Of a stretch of DNA of 64,000 nucleotides, positions 31,970 through 45,517 are shown piece by piece (within the stretch, counting starts at the first letter, position 1; each line of letters starts with the position of its first letter). The stretch comes from Physcia stellaris. Taxonomy: Eukaryota > Ascomycota > Lecanoromycetes > Caliciales > Physciaceae. The notes beneath the pieces are model-generated. The model worked only from the letters and a program-made list of their open reading frames with translations. It did no database searches and was not told where the DNA came from. The stretch spans positions 434,001-498,000 of the forward strand of contig JABSSW010000007.1 of NCBI GenBank assembly GCA_018902385.1. Direction: 5' to 3'. The position numbers and the translations under genes were made by a program.

Positions 31970-34900
31970 TCACATGCCCTCTCCCTCCGTAGCAACAATA
32001 ACGCACGGCTCCCTCGCATACCACACCCTTCTCTCCTCCCCGCCTCCTCCTCCCATCCCCTTCCCCAGCCCCCTAGTCGCGAAATCCTCCTCGCTCAGCC
32101 CCCCCTTATCATCGCTCGCCCCCCTAATCCGTCGAACCTCCTCCACGCAGGCCCCAATTTCATATTCCCCCTTCGCCAAAACGCAGATATCCAAGTCCAC
32201 ATCTCTGCTCTCACCGCCCTTCAGCACCGGTAGAGCGCGCTGCAGGACCCCGTTCCAGAGAAATCGCTTCGTGAGATCGAGCGCGATGTTGTGCTGCTGG
32301 TTTCTTAGGAGAGGTTGGAGGCGGAGGAGGGGGTGGATTGGGTACGGGGTGCGGTTGTGCAGCGTGGTTGTCAGGGTGAGGAAGACTGAGGTGGGGACGG
32401 CGAATTTAGATCGTCCCAATATCTGAATTGCATGGGAGGTTTCTTGGGCGTTGTTGGTGGTGGCGGCTGTAGGGGAGGAGTCAAGGGGGGGTGTAGGCGG
32501 CTGGTTAGCAGGCAGCGTGGAGGAGAGAGAGAGCGAGATGGCTATGTCTTCGAGTTTCAAAGCCGGAATCATGCGCGCGTTGAGCCGGAGTGAGCGTAGG
32601 TTTATGGTCCCTGTCCGCCCGGTCGAGTCTTCGCGCCAGGTGGCTCGGATGTGGTTTAGTAGCTCCTCGCGGTACCAGAAGGCTTCGCGGGCGGCGAGCT
32701 CGGCTTCGAGGCTTGCGTCTTTCCTGGTATTGACGACGTATTGACGCTTCGTGGCGGGATTGAGTGACGGGATCGGTGCGTGTGGATTGGAGAGATAGAG
32801 GCGTGGGAGGATAAGTACGAGGCGGGAGGTATGCCCTGGTTGTTGCGTTTCATGCACTGTGTAGGCACGTTTCCAAAGGTCTGAGGATGAGGAGGGAGAT
32901 GGGTCTTTTGACGGCGTTTGCCGAACTTGGATGGAGGTGGTTAGAAGGTTGGGCCAGGAGTTGCAGAGGTCAACGAGGAGGAGGCAGTGCTCGGTGTCGT
33001 CCGAGGAGCCGAGACCGAGGCGAGAAAGGAGAGAGGAGAATGTGTTCTCGTCTTTGGAGGTGCGACGGCGAGTGTGGTGACGAGATTGGCTTTCGGGTGT
33101 GCTGGATGTGCTGCTGGATGGGGGTCGGGATTGCTGGCGCTGTTGGTTTTGCCAAGCGAAGTCACTTGTAAAATTGATGAGGTCGTTGCGAATTAGCTCG
33201 ACGCTTGCATTGACCGTGATAGCGATGGGGATGACAAGCTGACGAGTGTAAAAGCGGTCTTTGACTTGCGACTTGGGTACTCCAAGGTAGCCAAAATCGA
33301 CGTGTATGCTTCCACGAGAAAGGCCTGGCTTGCCGAAGACTTCTACCTCAATCGTGACGCTACCTCCCGGATCTATCTTAGGCTCTGGATCTGAGGCGGT
33401 ACGTATCCATTTGAAGGACTGGTTCCTGGTCGCGGAAAGCTCCAATTCATAAAGTTCCGCAAGCGTGAGATCTTGGTTTGAGAGTGCGGACTGTAACTGC
33501 GCAGCGGTTGAGTCTTTGAACGATATTGATAAGAGGTCGGTAGGCACGGCAGGGGACATATTCTTGAGAGTGACCGAAAAGGTTTTCCTTTCACCTTCGA
33601 GCAACATTATGGCAGACTGAGGAAGAGATATCGATCTCATAACAACATTTGGCTGACCATCGATTACGTTCAAACGAAGTTGCGAAACTTCGGGCTCCTG
33701 TACTTTGGATGCTGTTTGGACTTTTCCTGTCTCGACAGCAGAGCCATTCTGGGATGATATCGCTACATCACGAGGATCGGTCCCGAGCTCTATATTGAAT
33801 GCCCATGGCTTGCTGAATAGAGGGAAACGTCGCTCACGGCACCCTTTGATCTTAGCGATACAGCCTGTGACTCTAAGTGAACCGCCTGCTTTAGGTATTC
33901 CGATAAGAGTCATGGTCTGCGTCCGGTAAGGTCCGACAAATGTGCCTTGTGGTAGAGACTCAAAAGCTGTACCGCTGGTCTCAAGCGTAATTCTTTCAAC
34001 CTCCAGGTCAAAGTCATAGAGATTCTGCAAGGTCACACGGAAGGATACCTCCTCTTCTGCCACCAGCGTTGGCTCGGCTGTATTCGAAGCGACGGATTTT
34101 CCAAACGGGTTATAAATGAATGGATTCTTGACCGCTTTACTCTCAATACCATTGACAAGCTCCAGCTCACCCCTGTCGTGAGGCGTCGGGTGTCGATATG
34201 AAGCTATGTCAGCTAGTTCAATACCTCGAACCAAGAATTCGTCCCAGTATTCGGCTTGTAGATTCTCCAAGCCAAGCTGCTGGCTAGCGCTTAGGGTTCG
34301 TGATATGTTATTGATGAGGCGTACCTGATCTTCCATGGGTAAAACTGGTGAGCCGTCACTGCTGTCTGGTCCTGGTGCTATGCCACTCCCGGCAGTTCTC
34401 AAGGCGTCCGCGGAAAATTGCAACACCCCTTCAAGATCCGGCAATGCTTCACATACGTTGATACATACTCTGAGTATATCTGACTTGAGATCCTGAGCTC
34501 CATACAGCTGTGTAGAAGCCTGATGAAGGATACGGGCGACAATTTCCTGATCACTATCTCGACTGTTGGACTCATCATTGCCTTCTAGTTCCTTGCTAGG
34601 GGCCGCTGAAAGAAGTACCCCGTATTCAGTGCAAAGTAGAGATAAGAAGCTCCGCATCCCGTACTCAGATTCGCCCAGCCGAGCATTGGACCGTTGGGAC
34701 GCTGCATTGCCAATTGCTGCACTTAAGGTAACTAGGCTTGCTGCTGGGTGGACACCCATCTCCGCGGCGCCATCTTTTCTAGCTTGGACCAGTGCAGGTA
34801 GTAATACAGACACGAGTTCCTTGAGAATGAGGGCTTTTTTGCGATGATACCCCAGGTCGGACAGGACTGATGCTATACCGGCGAGGATCATCGCACGATC

Positions 34901-36711
34901 CGCAATGGGAAGCGCTGCCTCCACCATATGACTTGGGAAGGCTCGAAACAATGTGGTGGATATTTCTGCTTTGCTTGGGAAAGGGCTGGATTGATCTGCA
35001 ATTCCATTTTCCGTGGTTTTACCTATGTTCATCACGATGTTCATCAAGCCTCGATCATCAAGCCTACCCTGCGAAAGCTTCACAGCTGTCAACAATTTAG
35101 AAAAGCGAATGACACTTTCCGAGAAAGCCAAAGCCGGGATTTTGTCCTCCGTAAACGTCCAGGCCCGAACATACAGGTTGAGTATGTTGTTGACCAGATC
35201 GGGTAAGATTCCTGTCAGGTTCTGCAACGAGACGAGTCGGCTTGAAGCTCCAGAAGTTGTAGCTGAGAAGTCAGGGACACTGTCTGAAGCTTTAGGATTG
35301 GAGCTTTTGCTTGTCCTATCAATGCCAGGGTATAAGATTTGAGGGACCTAGAAGCTTTCAGCTTCTGTATTTTACTTACAATCAGAAACTGATTTTTAGG
35401 AGAAGTAGGCAACTAGACCACAAGCTTACTTTGAAATCCATCCCTGCCCATGCATACATCAGCAGAGTGACCACTATATAGTCCAGAGCTTTCGCGAGCC
35501 AAGCGTAATCACTGTTCGCTCTAGCAATAGAAGCACTTTCGACAAGCTCTTTCAGAGCATCTGGCCATCTTCCAGCAAGAAGATACATTGCACCTATGAT
35601 TGTACCCACACGGGATCGCCCCTTGACTCGCTCCTTTTCGCCAGATCCACCAGCACCAAAACCTTGAAGCGAGACCCTGTCTCTACTTTGTTGCCTGCTG
35701 TCATTGACTCCTGGTTTTGACGGAGGGCTAGTTACACGTGCCCCAGCAATTTCATCGAATGTTGTGGGAGGTGTTTGAGAACGACCAGGAGGCGACAACG
35801 GCCGCCCGTCGGGTGTGGCAGCACGAGAGCTTACTGTTGATGGCATGTGGACAGGCATAGACATACGATTCTGAGGGTTGGCAGCGTTCCTAGCGGGCGA
35901 CCTTGATCGAGTATCTTGGTTTGCTGAGGTTGGCCTTGATAAGCCGGTGCCGTACGACACACCACCAAAGCCCCCATCCACACCTACATCGTCTTGATGT
36001 GCACGAGGAGTATCCATAGATGGTAAAGCCTGCAGGGATCTCGCAAAACCTGTCATATCAGCTAGGAGTTGAGAGGTCAGATCACACATCACAGTCTTCA
36101 TTGTGGTTGTGTTGGACAACTTTGGAGACGGGATAGCCATTAGTCCCTCCGGTAGATTGGTCGCCGGGGATATGTGGTCGAAGAGTAGAATTCGATGTAC
36201 TAAAGATCTGGGATACGCTTCAATCGTCTTCTCCCGTTCTTGCTGGAGATACCGATACAAGCTCTCTCGATTATCCCGTAGCTCCACATCATCTACTCTC
36301 TCATCTGATACCTTGGGCACACCACAAGAAGATGAGCTATTTTCAGAACCGTCTGCAACCCCAATCACCAGCAGAGGCTCTCGGTATAGTTCGAAGGGTG
36401 ACAACGTTGTGTGGGATGATGGCGGTGAAGCTGTGGACAGATCGTATAGTACCAAACCAGTCGGAAACGCCAATGGCGAGAACATTGCTGAAGATCAGAT
36501 GTAATCAGTAAATTAAGCACTGACGAATGGAAATGGAGTACTCACTTCTATGAGGCCTGCCATCGGGGCTAACGTCTCCAAGGCGGACGACGCTCTCTTG
36601 TTGAAGTCTGTCAACATAGCTCAAAAATTTGTATGAAGTGATGCGCCCAATTGGTAAGATAAGTGCCTTGATGCGAGCTGGCGCAATGACTGATAGCGGA
36701 TCAAGACCCAT
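31970..36711 (-). CDS. TRS120: TRAPPII subunit Trs120 (TRAPPC9)
   Basis: Exons 36711-36546, 36487-35430 and 35347-31970 give 1533 residues. Trs120 is a TRAPPII-specific subunit; TRAPPII activates Ypt31/Rab11 at the late Golgi (HypA in Aspergillus nidulans). The start MGLDPLSVIAPARIKALILPIG, LQQESVVRLGDVSPDGRPHRTMFSPLAFP across intron 1, FELYREPLLVIGVADG, YLLAGRWPDALKELVE, ANSDYAWLAKALDYIVV and the C-terminal immunoglobulin-like region (VSFRVTLQNLYDFDLEVERI, FVGPYRTQTMTLIG) follow the family. A Ser/Pro-rich insert at about 210-310 is poorly conserved. Longer open sequence lies 5' of the chosen ATG, but the family begins here. It is divergent from the ATPase gene (607 bp between starts). Confidence 0.93.
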
Positions 36712-37318
36712 CTCGTCTCGAGCTCCCCTAAGGTAATGAGAGAAATTAATGGGAAAGAAGCATCTAGAACGAACGGCACGCCGAGCTCCATTTCGAGGAC
36801 TAGAGAGGACTCTGAAGGGATTCACGAAATCCCTTTTACATGATCTCACCAGCAGATGAAGAGCGTCGTTGAGCCTACTTACCATGCGGAAGTGAATCAA
36901 TCCACAATCCACCACGGGTAATAGTATTTCCGAGCTCCGCAATGTCAGTCAGACCTCGGCACGCCTTGGATATCTCGGCTTCTTGGCAGAAACAACCCTA
37001 AGGCAAAGTGACAAGGCAGCGTTCGAGGTGTCACAACACCATTGTCATTTCATTCTTCTCTGTCATGTTCCTTCATATCTTGCATTTATAGGCGTCTTGT
37101 GTTTTCTGGATTCCATGTTACATTAATTTCTTGTCCATCTTCTCAACCACGAAACCCTCATATCACCAACACACACCACACATAACACGCATCAGACACT
37201 CACTTGAGCACTTCCCATCTTCAGCCTTCTGCTCTTTAAATACGAAGCTCCAATATTCTTTCCTGCGAAATAATTCCAAACATTCATGCGATCGATCGAA
37301 CCTGCATAGCTTACCAAT
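36712..37318. promoter_or_regulatory. Divergent TRS120 / ATPase gene promoter
   Basis: 607 bp between the two start codons. The right half is CT- and CA-rich (for example 37140-37200), typical of fungal 5' UTRs. No exact transcription-factor site is asserted. Confidence 0.45.
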
Positions 37319-40300
37319 ATGGGCTCACACCTTAACTATGATGCTCTCCGAGCGCAAGCGATGGGCACGGGCAATGACGAGGCTGTAACGGTCAATACTC
37401 GCGCTTTGATTGACAAAGTGCTTGCCAGATACTCGGGCGAATGGACCACCCTTCGTGAACTTCTACAAAATGCCGCCGATGCTTCCGCAAAAAAGGTCAT
37501 CATCAGACTAGATACGATACCTTCATCCACGGTTCCAGCCCCTCAAAGTTCGGATCCATCAGCACGCCTCAAGCACGTTCTACTCTACCATACTCTGAAA
37601 TCTTATATAGTCGAGAACGATGGGGAACCATTTGGCGCTGCAGATTGGACGCGACTTAAAAAGATTGCTGAGGGTAATCCAGACGAAACCAAGATTGGGG
37701 CATTTGGCGTCGGATTTTACAGCGTCTTCGCCGATTGTGAGGAGCCGTTGGTCTCTTCTGGGAAAGAAGCCTTGGCCTTCTATTGGAGAGGCGATGCACT
37801 CTTCACGAAACGCCTTCAGCTAAGGGAGACACAAAGCACGAATACTACCTTTGTACTGCCAATGCGCAGCTCTACGTCACCTGTACCTCAACTACTCTCA
37901 CTGTGTCAATTTCTCGCTAGCAGTCTTACCTTTGTTGGACTTGAAACCATAGAGCTATGGCTGGATGAGTGGAAACTCCTTCGTCTGAATAAAGTGACAG
38001 CTCCCAGTCTCGAGCTCGGATTACCCACCTCCATAGACGGGAAAACACGCGAAGGCTTGATGAAGATCACCCAAGTTACGAAAGAAGCCGCGCAAATACA
38101 TGCTCGATGGCTGAAAGGGGTTGAATGGAAACGTGTTGCCCTTGGTATGTCCGAGTCATCTACGAAGGACCCACAATCCACCGCTTCGTTGCGCACCTTC
38201 TTCTCCAGACTTGCACCAGGAGTAACAAATGCAAGTGCTGAAAAGGTCGTGAGAGAAGAGCAAGCTGCACAACATGCTATATCAGCGAATCTTCTGGAAG
38301 AGTCGAACGCAACGCTCTTCTTGCACGTCAACAGAGCTTCCGTTCGTACCATTGTAAGCCATAAGTTCGGCTCGGAGCTTGAACGAGCGACCAAGAAGCC
38401 GCCACCAGCAACAACAACTGTATCTCTCCTTACTGCATCGTACGATGAACATACTGCATCGGCCTCTACTATGTCCGGAGCAGAGCGTACAACAGCGGAC
38501 ATCTTTGCATCGGTTGTCCCCACGAAAGGACGGATTTTCATTGGCTTTCCGACGAATCAAACCACTGGTTTGAAAGCACACATCTCAACACCTTCAGTGA
38601 TACCCACAGTAGAGCGAGAGTCGATAGACCTGAATAATAGGTGTATCCGTACCTGGAATGTCGAGCTTTTACGAGTTGCTGGGATTGTCGCTCGTCTTTC
38701 TTGGCATAGCGAAATGTCCGGATTGAGGGATAAATTGTTGCGATCAAGCGAAGGAGGTAGCAATAAGGAAGTCACGGCAAAGCAGGTCTCTGCCTTGGTT
38801 CCTGAGACTCTTTTCCTCCTTGAAACATTCGCTTTCAACGAATCCACGCCTCTCTCTGAGGTGGGTACCCTTGTCGAAGAAGCTTTCTGGACCTGCAGCA
38901 AGCAGATGTCAATAGACATACTGTCCTCTAGAGGAGTACTACCGAGCTCCCGTGTGCGATATATGAGTGAGGACCTCGGCTTTGTTCAAGGAATTCCCGT
39001 TCTTCCTGAAACACTCGTTAATACCAGTCTCATCAAGCGCTTAAGAGATTATGGGGTCATCACGGATGTGACTATTACAGACATCAAGAGCGAGCTCGAA
39101 AATCGTCCTTTAGACTCTAGCCAGATTCAACGATTCCTCACGTGGGTTGGGCACAAAGCTAAAAAAAACGAGATTGACAGCGTCATTGTTCGATCGCTAC
39201 TCAATGTAGCGGTTGTCAGCGACGCGGAGAATGGCTCAAGCCGAATAATCCCGCTCGGCCAGATTACGAACTTCCTCAATCCTGCAAAGATACCAGCTGA
39301 GATGCCGATTCCACCGAATACAATGCCATTCAAATTTACTAAATCCATAGCAAGACCCGATCTGGAGGCGGTGGGCTGGGAGGACTTGCAAATTGTGCCG
39401 TGGCTCAAGTGGCTTTTCCAGCAAATCGGTGGGAAGGGCGACCTTCCTTCAGAACAAGATCTCACTCAGTCAGCGTCGTTTGCTGGTACACTGCTGCCAG
39501 TTCTTTCTAAACAGTGGGACGGCCTGAGCCAATCATCTAAAGCGACCGTTATCGAATTGATGACTTCGCGAACCACGATGCCTACCAAGTTTGGTATGCG
39601 AAGGCCGGCCGAATCCTACTTCCCTTCGGTCAAGCTATTTGATGATTTACCCAACGTCGTTGGTCTACATTCTGTCAAAGATAAGATGCTTGCAGCTTTC
39701 GGTGTACGCAAGACAGTTGACATAGGCGTTGTCTTTGACCGATTATTGGCCTCCTCCGCTTCGGGCCAACAATCCACAGGGAGCGGGACTGGTAATTGGA
39801 GCCATGTAGATCTAATCAAGTACCTAGCTTCAGTACAGCAGGACATACCCGCAAATGATATAAAGCGCTTAAGATCGACGCCAATCTGTCCATCCGAGTT
39901 GAGCTCTACTGCAAGTACGTCCACCAAACGGTATCTGGTCTCGGAGTTATTTATACCGGAAGATAATTTGCGCCGCTTGGGTCTTCCACTTTTGCAATGG
40001 CCAGGTCCCCTTCGAACTGGAATGACAGAGTACAAACTTTTAATCCATCTTGGACTTAATACTGCGCCTACTTACCCAGGACTCATCAACATCATGGCTT
40101 CCGCGGCAAGCTCTGGAGATTCAGGATTGAGAGATCGAGCATTAGGCTATCTAATCAATCAATTCCAGCTCAACGGCTACTCAAGCTTTGATACTACGAC
40201 AGTCATAACCCCTTACCTGCCCATCGAAGGCTCTGAGAAACGACTTCAAATACCGCAGCGGTGCTTTACTAATGAACGCAACACAATACTGGGGTTCGAT

Positions 40301-42645
40301 ATTTTGCGAAGAGATCTTCACCTCCATGCCTCGAAATTTGGCGTTTCTATCAATCCCCCAATGGTGGAGTGCGTTGAGCGACTCTTGAAGAATCCGCCCA
40401 CTACGCATAGGAATGCAAGGGAGATCTTTGGGTATTTCGCTAGCAGAGTAACCCAGCTCGACGACAACAATGTAACCAAGATCGGGTCGAGTGCAATTGT
40501 ACCCCTGACGAAGTCCAGAAACAGCGATAAAACAGAACACGCGGAGAAAGTTAAGTATGTCGCCCCGAACGACTGTTTTCTAGGCGACGGCGACAAGTTT
40601 GCCGACATCTTCGACTATGTTGACTTTGGCCAAGACGCCAATGTTTTCTTACTCAAATGTGGGTCAAAACACGAGCCTAGCACCCAGGAGCTTGCAGCCA
40701 AGGTCGCTCGAGAGCCTGCTCGAGTATATACCTCGCTCGAAAATTCCAGGTACCTTGATCTGCTTCGAACGCTTGCCGACTCGTGGCCAACACTGAAGAA
40801 GAACAAATCTTTAGTGAAGGATATGAAGGCTTCGTCCTTCCTCTTAGGCTATCGAGAGCTCGTCTCAAAGAACACTCGGCGACTATCCACAACATCAAAA
40901 CATGAAAATGTTGACGATGAAGAGGATGATGCCCCTGTGAGGACTGCGGAGCTTCAAAGTGCCAGTAAAATTACCGTCAACAATGACATGATCACATATA
41001 GTCAGTTCAGAGAGCATCTGCTTATAGCTCCTATGGAGGAGACTCTCGAAGAATTCTATATAAGCCTCGGCTCCCCTGAATTGAGCGATCTTCTGGAACA
41101 GCAACACACAGTCGGCAAGCGCTTGAGCGACCAAAGCAAGGCCCCATTGCTACAAAGGCTTATTGTTGAGCGAAGCAGACTGTATCTCTATGACCAAGCT
41201 CGTGAGACGGTAAGTCACGATGCGAAATGGATTGAAAAAAGCCTTTCGGTCGTCTTCGTGCAGTCAATCTCACTTAGAAAATCGCTCAAAGGAACCAGCA
41301 TCCGTCGCAGTTCTGCGAAATCTGCTATGACCTCATACGAAAGACAGGAAGGGTTTTGCCTCAACGTTACGGCTGAGTTTGATTATTTTCAAGTCGCTCA
41401 GGCCCTGTCTGGGCTTTTGTTGAAGAGGCCAAGGATACAGCAAATCATGATGCTCGAAATGCTGCTAGCGACTGGCCTTCATAAATTGAAAGCTAAGGGC
41501 TACAATGTCGAACGAATCTTACGGCAAAAGGCATATGAAGCTCGGATGGCGGAAGAGCAACGTAGGAAGCAATTGGAGCAAGAGCAGCAAGATCTGGACC
41601 GTCAGCGCAACTGTCTGCCAGGGGACTTCCCGGAGTCACCCGAGTCAAAACATGCTCTCCAGATCGATAGTCCCATCCCGCAGGCTGATCAGTCAAACCA
41701 ACGACCTCGTGGGTTCTTCGCCAAAATTGGCAAGAGTCTTGGAATAGAAGATCGGACAAAGACACCTATCCGAAATAGCCTTGTTGGTGGAAGTACCAAC
41801 GGTACCAGTGATGATGCACCACCTCCTTACACACAACAGGACGTGGCAAAGCGACCGACCCCTCAACCGGAGACCGTGACACAGCCTCATAAGATGCAGC
41901 AAAACCTTCTGAATGCAATTCAAGCGTCCCGGTCTCACGACTCCAGTACTGTCGGCTCCAAGCCCGTTGTCACCGATGTTAAAGAGACACATTCCTATTG
42001 CGACTCCAAACCCGCACAAGACATGGTCTACATCTCTGAAACCTCTACATCGCCACCTGTCCGCATCTTCCTTGCCAAAGAGGTTCTTTCGGCCCCATAC
42101 AACATGACCTCTGCGAATTTCCTTGCTGCCAACGCCTCCGCCATTAATGCCTTTGCCGGCATCTTGCACGATTGCGCCGACATTTTCCGGCTTTCTCGGA
42201 ACGCAGTGCACATCGTCTACGATGTACAAGGAAGTACCATCGCCTTCAACCTCAACAAAGCCCTTTTCTTCAACTACCGCTACTTCGAGAACCTGCATTT
42301 GGAGAAAGTGCAACAGAAGAACAAGAGCGATGCCTTGGTGTACTGGTCCATCACTATGGCGCATGAATTAGCGTGAGTTTACCCCTTTTCCCCGAACCCT
42401 AAGACAAAAATAGCAAGGGACATAAGCTAATTTGATATGACAGGCATAACATCATCGCCGACCACTCTGCGCAGCACAGCTACTATACCGAATCGCTGGT
42501 CATCCAGTTCTTCCCTGCTGTTGCTGCTAAGATCGCTGCATTGGGGAACGCCACTCCATCCCTACCGTCTGGATCGCTCCAAGTAAGCGCTGGGCCATCG
42601 AATGCAGTCCAATCCTTGAGTCGGCTGGTGGACGACGTGGACTGA
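37319..42645 (+). CDS. Hsp90/sacsin-type ATPase protein with C-terminal HELAH motif
   Basis: Exons 37319-42372 and 42444-42645 give 1751 residues. The N-terminus is a GHKL (Bergerat) ATPase: LRELLQNAADASAKKV (Asn51, Asp54), VENDGEPF (about 99-105) and KIGAFGVGFYSVF (126-137), the last nearly identical to the Hsp90 ATP-lid motif; LLQN-AADA is sacsin-like. A long middle region has no recognised domain. A coiled coil rich in Glu/Gln/Arg (EEQRRKQLEQEQQDLDRQ) lies near 1410-1430, then a disordered stretch. The last 110 residues contain MAHELAHNIIADHSAQH (1680-1696), with spacing HExxHxxxxxH. I believe this matches the fungal DUF3684 type (recalled, not searched). Function unknown; a chaperone-like role is only suggested by the ATPase. 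The 71-nt intron splits the HELAH motif. Confidence 0.9.
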
Positions 42646-44753
42646 GACCGCTCGCCCGTTGATACTTGAATCACGTTTGTACCTTTACTGTAAGAAATCA
42701 TGATGGACAGCACGGTGTCGGGTGTTTTATGATGTTCATGTATCTGTTGGAGCGGGGTTCGCATGCCTTGATGATTATGATCAGTTGTAGAGGCAAGAAT
42801 ATATCAAGCGCTGATATCTTCTTCGTCTATACTTTAGCTTCTTGTTCTCAAGTAACGCCCCAGCGGGGTTTCTGGACTCTGCCGGAATGAATGTATGATC
42901 TCTTCTCCTCGCTCTTTCGATAGCTCGAGATATCGTAATGGCTCCGCCGTTCCTTTAGGAACCTTTGAGGTATATGGTCATGGTTTTGTCTTCTTTGCGC
43001 CATTTCTTCACTATCTCGTCGATATTCCAATCTTCTGAATCTTGAACTTCTCTTTGCTCAGATCCATGACGCCGTCGAGTCATTGAATTGTTATAATTTC
43101 TTTCGTCATAAACCAGAGTCAGAAAGGTTGGATTGGGTGAGACCGTCGAACCATTCATTAATCTGCAGGGCAACTAATGCACACCCACACCCCCGTATCC
43201 CTTGGCGCCAATCCGATACGAGCGAGGATATCTTGCTATTGACGATGTTTTGGGCGGAGCTCACCAAGGATACGAACACACATCTGGATATTGCAGAGCC
43301 TGTTGCTACACGAGAACGAGGACGGCCGAACGATTTGCTGGAAAAAGAAAAAGAAACAACAATCGTTTGATAATAGCGTTTAACGGATGTCCTCGCAACG
43401 GGAGATTAGTGATAGCCGTGTATGAGGACCTAATTCTAATTTCACGCAAGTTTTTTCTATTCAGATGTCTAATGGTTAATCGCCGCTCGGAACTCAGACT
43501 CTCTCAGGAAGTCAACGAGGACGAGGTAATAGAGAAGGTCGGACAGAGCGAACAGGCCGTGAAGCCAGGCGCAGGATGCGATTAATAGCATATCGAATCA
43601 CATGACTTCGTTCTTTCGGATCTAGAGAGGCTACTGACGAAGATGCGTTTGCAGAGAGCGCTGAAGCCTAAATTGATGTACAATAGATAGACAGTGTGTC
43701 TTCGGTATTACTTGCAAGGTTCACACCTAAACTCGTTGTATTTCTCGGGATCGATTAGAATATCTCTGAATCGGGCGAGAAAGGGGGTGTGAGTGCAGTG
43801 TAAAAGGGGATGTGGATGCATCGATTGCCTTCTGCGAATCTACCTTCTTGTTTCCTCGAGTTGACGGTTATCATATCATATCCAGTCCTATGTACTGGTT
43901 TTTAATATGATGCTCGATCTCGCGTGGTTTCCTCAATGCGGATTTCTCTTTCTCACTTTCTCGGTCTCTCAGTCTCTCTGTTACGCTTCTGTATTCTATT
44001 CAAAGCAGCATCTGTCGTCACGATATTGTCTCTCAGTCCCCCCATCCTATCCCATCCCATCTCCTCACTACCTCAGCACTACCTCACCACTACTAACCCA
44101 CTTCCCTCCCCTTCAGCTGTTAAGCCCTCACTTCCTATCCATTCAGCCCTGTCGTTTCCAATCCTTTTACATCCTCCAAGTCGAAACAAGTGAGGGAGAA
44201 GGAGTGAATGAGGAGGGGGTTCGGGTTGGCTGGGCGGGGGCGGGGGGAGAGAGAAGGGAGAAGGGAGGCGGAAGGGAGAGTAAGCAAAGAAGAGAGGGGA
44301 AGAGGGAAGGAGGGGCGCAGAGGTGGGCAAAGAGTCGATCGCTGCAACACCTAGACGATGCGCTTATCAACATCCTACTCTATCAATTACACATTCCAAG
44401 ATGCACGCTTCAAACAATGGGCATAGCAATCAGCAAAGGCCGATAGGGGGGCGTCAGTGCATTTAAGATTTCCATTATTCCACTAATTCTCGTTTTTCGT
44501 ATTTCCAAGGCCATAGCAGCATACTCAAAATCAACATCAGTAGACTACCCGTACTGCACAAATCACCCTAGTTCCTCCGTCATGCGTGAAGATGCCTCTT
44601 CGTCCATTGGGGGTAACGAAATCATAGTAAAATCCCTTTTGCTCTTGCTCTTCCTGGTTCGCAAGCCGCGGCTGTTGAGAAGCTAGATGGGGTACTCGGT
44701 ATGAATGGAGTGGGTTGATGGTGTGCACAGCAAGGTGCAGGGTGAGAAGGGAT
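42646..44753. other. Gene-poor interval with a purine-rich stretch
   Basis: About 2.1 kb between convergent genes. The only sizeable frame, 43202-43585 (+, 127 codons), has no recognisable domain. 44190-44330 is strongly purine-skewed (GGGAGAGAGAAGGGAGAAGG-type) and makes overlapping frames on both strands that I reject. No RNA gene was recognised. Confidence 0.45.
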
Positions 44754-45517
44754 CTACACGGTCCCAGTCCCACCGCCCTTATTCCGATTGCGGAAAGCAT
44801 CTAGTGCGGCAAGGACAGTCGTCGCGGCGAAGAGTGCCCTGTGGCAATATCGATCAGCAACTGCTCTCTCATACCATTCGCAACATCTCATCTTCGCCGC
44901 CTCCCCCCTTTCCAAATACCAGTGTCCCATCTCCCCTCCTCCCTGAAAAAAAATCCGGGTATAAAGAAAAGCTCAACAGCTGCGAAAACTCACCATTCAA
45001 AAGCCCCAAAAACGACACTCGCCTCAATCTGTTGGCAAACGCCCTTCGCCCCACTCGCACTACACGCATGCACCACGCGGTCGGTGTCACCGACGAACCC
45101 GTACAGCTGGTCGATATCGTGATAGAGCACGGCGAGCGCGACGAAGGCCGCGAACCAGAACAGCATGGTCAGCGCATCGAGGGCGAAGATGGCGAAGACG
45201 TTGGCGAGGGAGGTGAGGAAGCGCGGGGTGAGGGTGAGGTAGATGAGGACGAGGAGCGTCCAGGCGGCGGTGAAGATCATGAAGTTTATCCGGGATGGGG
45301 ATGCGGAGTTGGCCATGGATGCGACTGTGGGGGTGGAAAGTTAGCAGACATTGAGGGTGTGAGAGCCGCTTTCTGGCGGTATGGATCATGGAGTATTGGG
45401 CATGGCGAGCGAAGAGGGGAGGGAGGGGAGAGACGTACTATGGCCGGTGAGACCGACGACTATGATCGCGAAGAGGAACTGGAAGGCGCGAATGACGAGG
45501 ACGATGGTGTCGAGCAT
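44754..45517 (-). CDS. MARVEL-domain-like four-helix membrane protein
   Basis: Exons 45517-45439, 45324-44994 and 44838-44754 give 164 residues; introns are 114 and 155 nt. Four hydrophobic helices: residues 3-24 (TIVLVIRAFQFLFAIIVVGL), 41-60 (FMIFTAAWTLLVLIYLTLTP), 66-92 (ANVFAIFALDALTMLFWFAA) and 133-152 (FEWALFAATTVLAALDAF). The loop between helices 3 and 4 has Cys residues (CSASGAKGVC). This is the pattern of fungal MARVEL/Nce102-like proteins of the plasma membrane. The short tail RNRNKGGGTGTV is typical of small members. Assignment rests on topology and motif style, so the exact subfamily is open. Confidence 0.82.

Noticed and set aside
31974-33196. Several plus-strand frames opposite TRS120
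   Set aside because: Antisense shadows of a well-supported coding sequence with matching codon phase.
44079-44373. Overlapping Pro/Ser/Leu-rich frames on both strands
   Set aside because: They come from purine-skewed low-complexity DNA.
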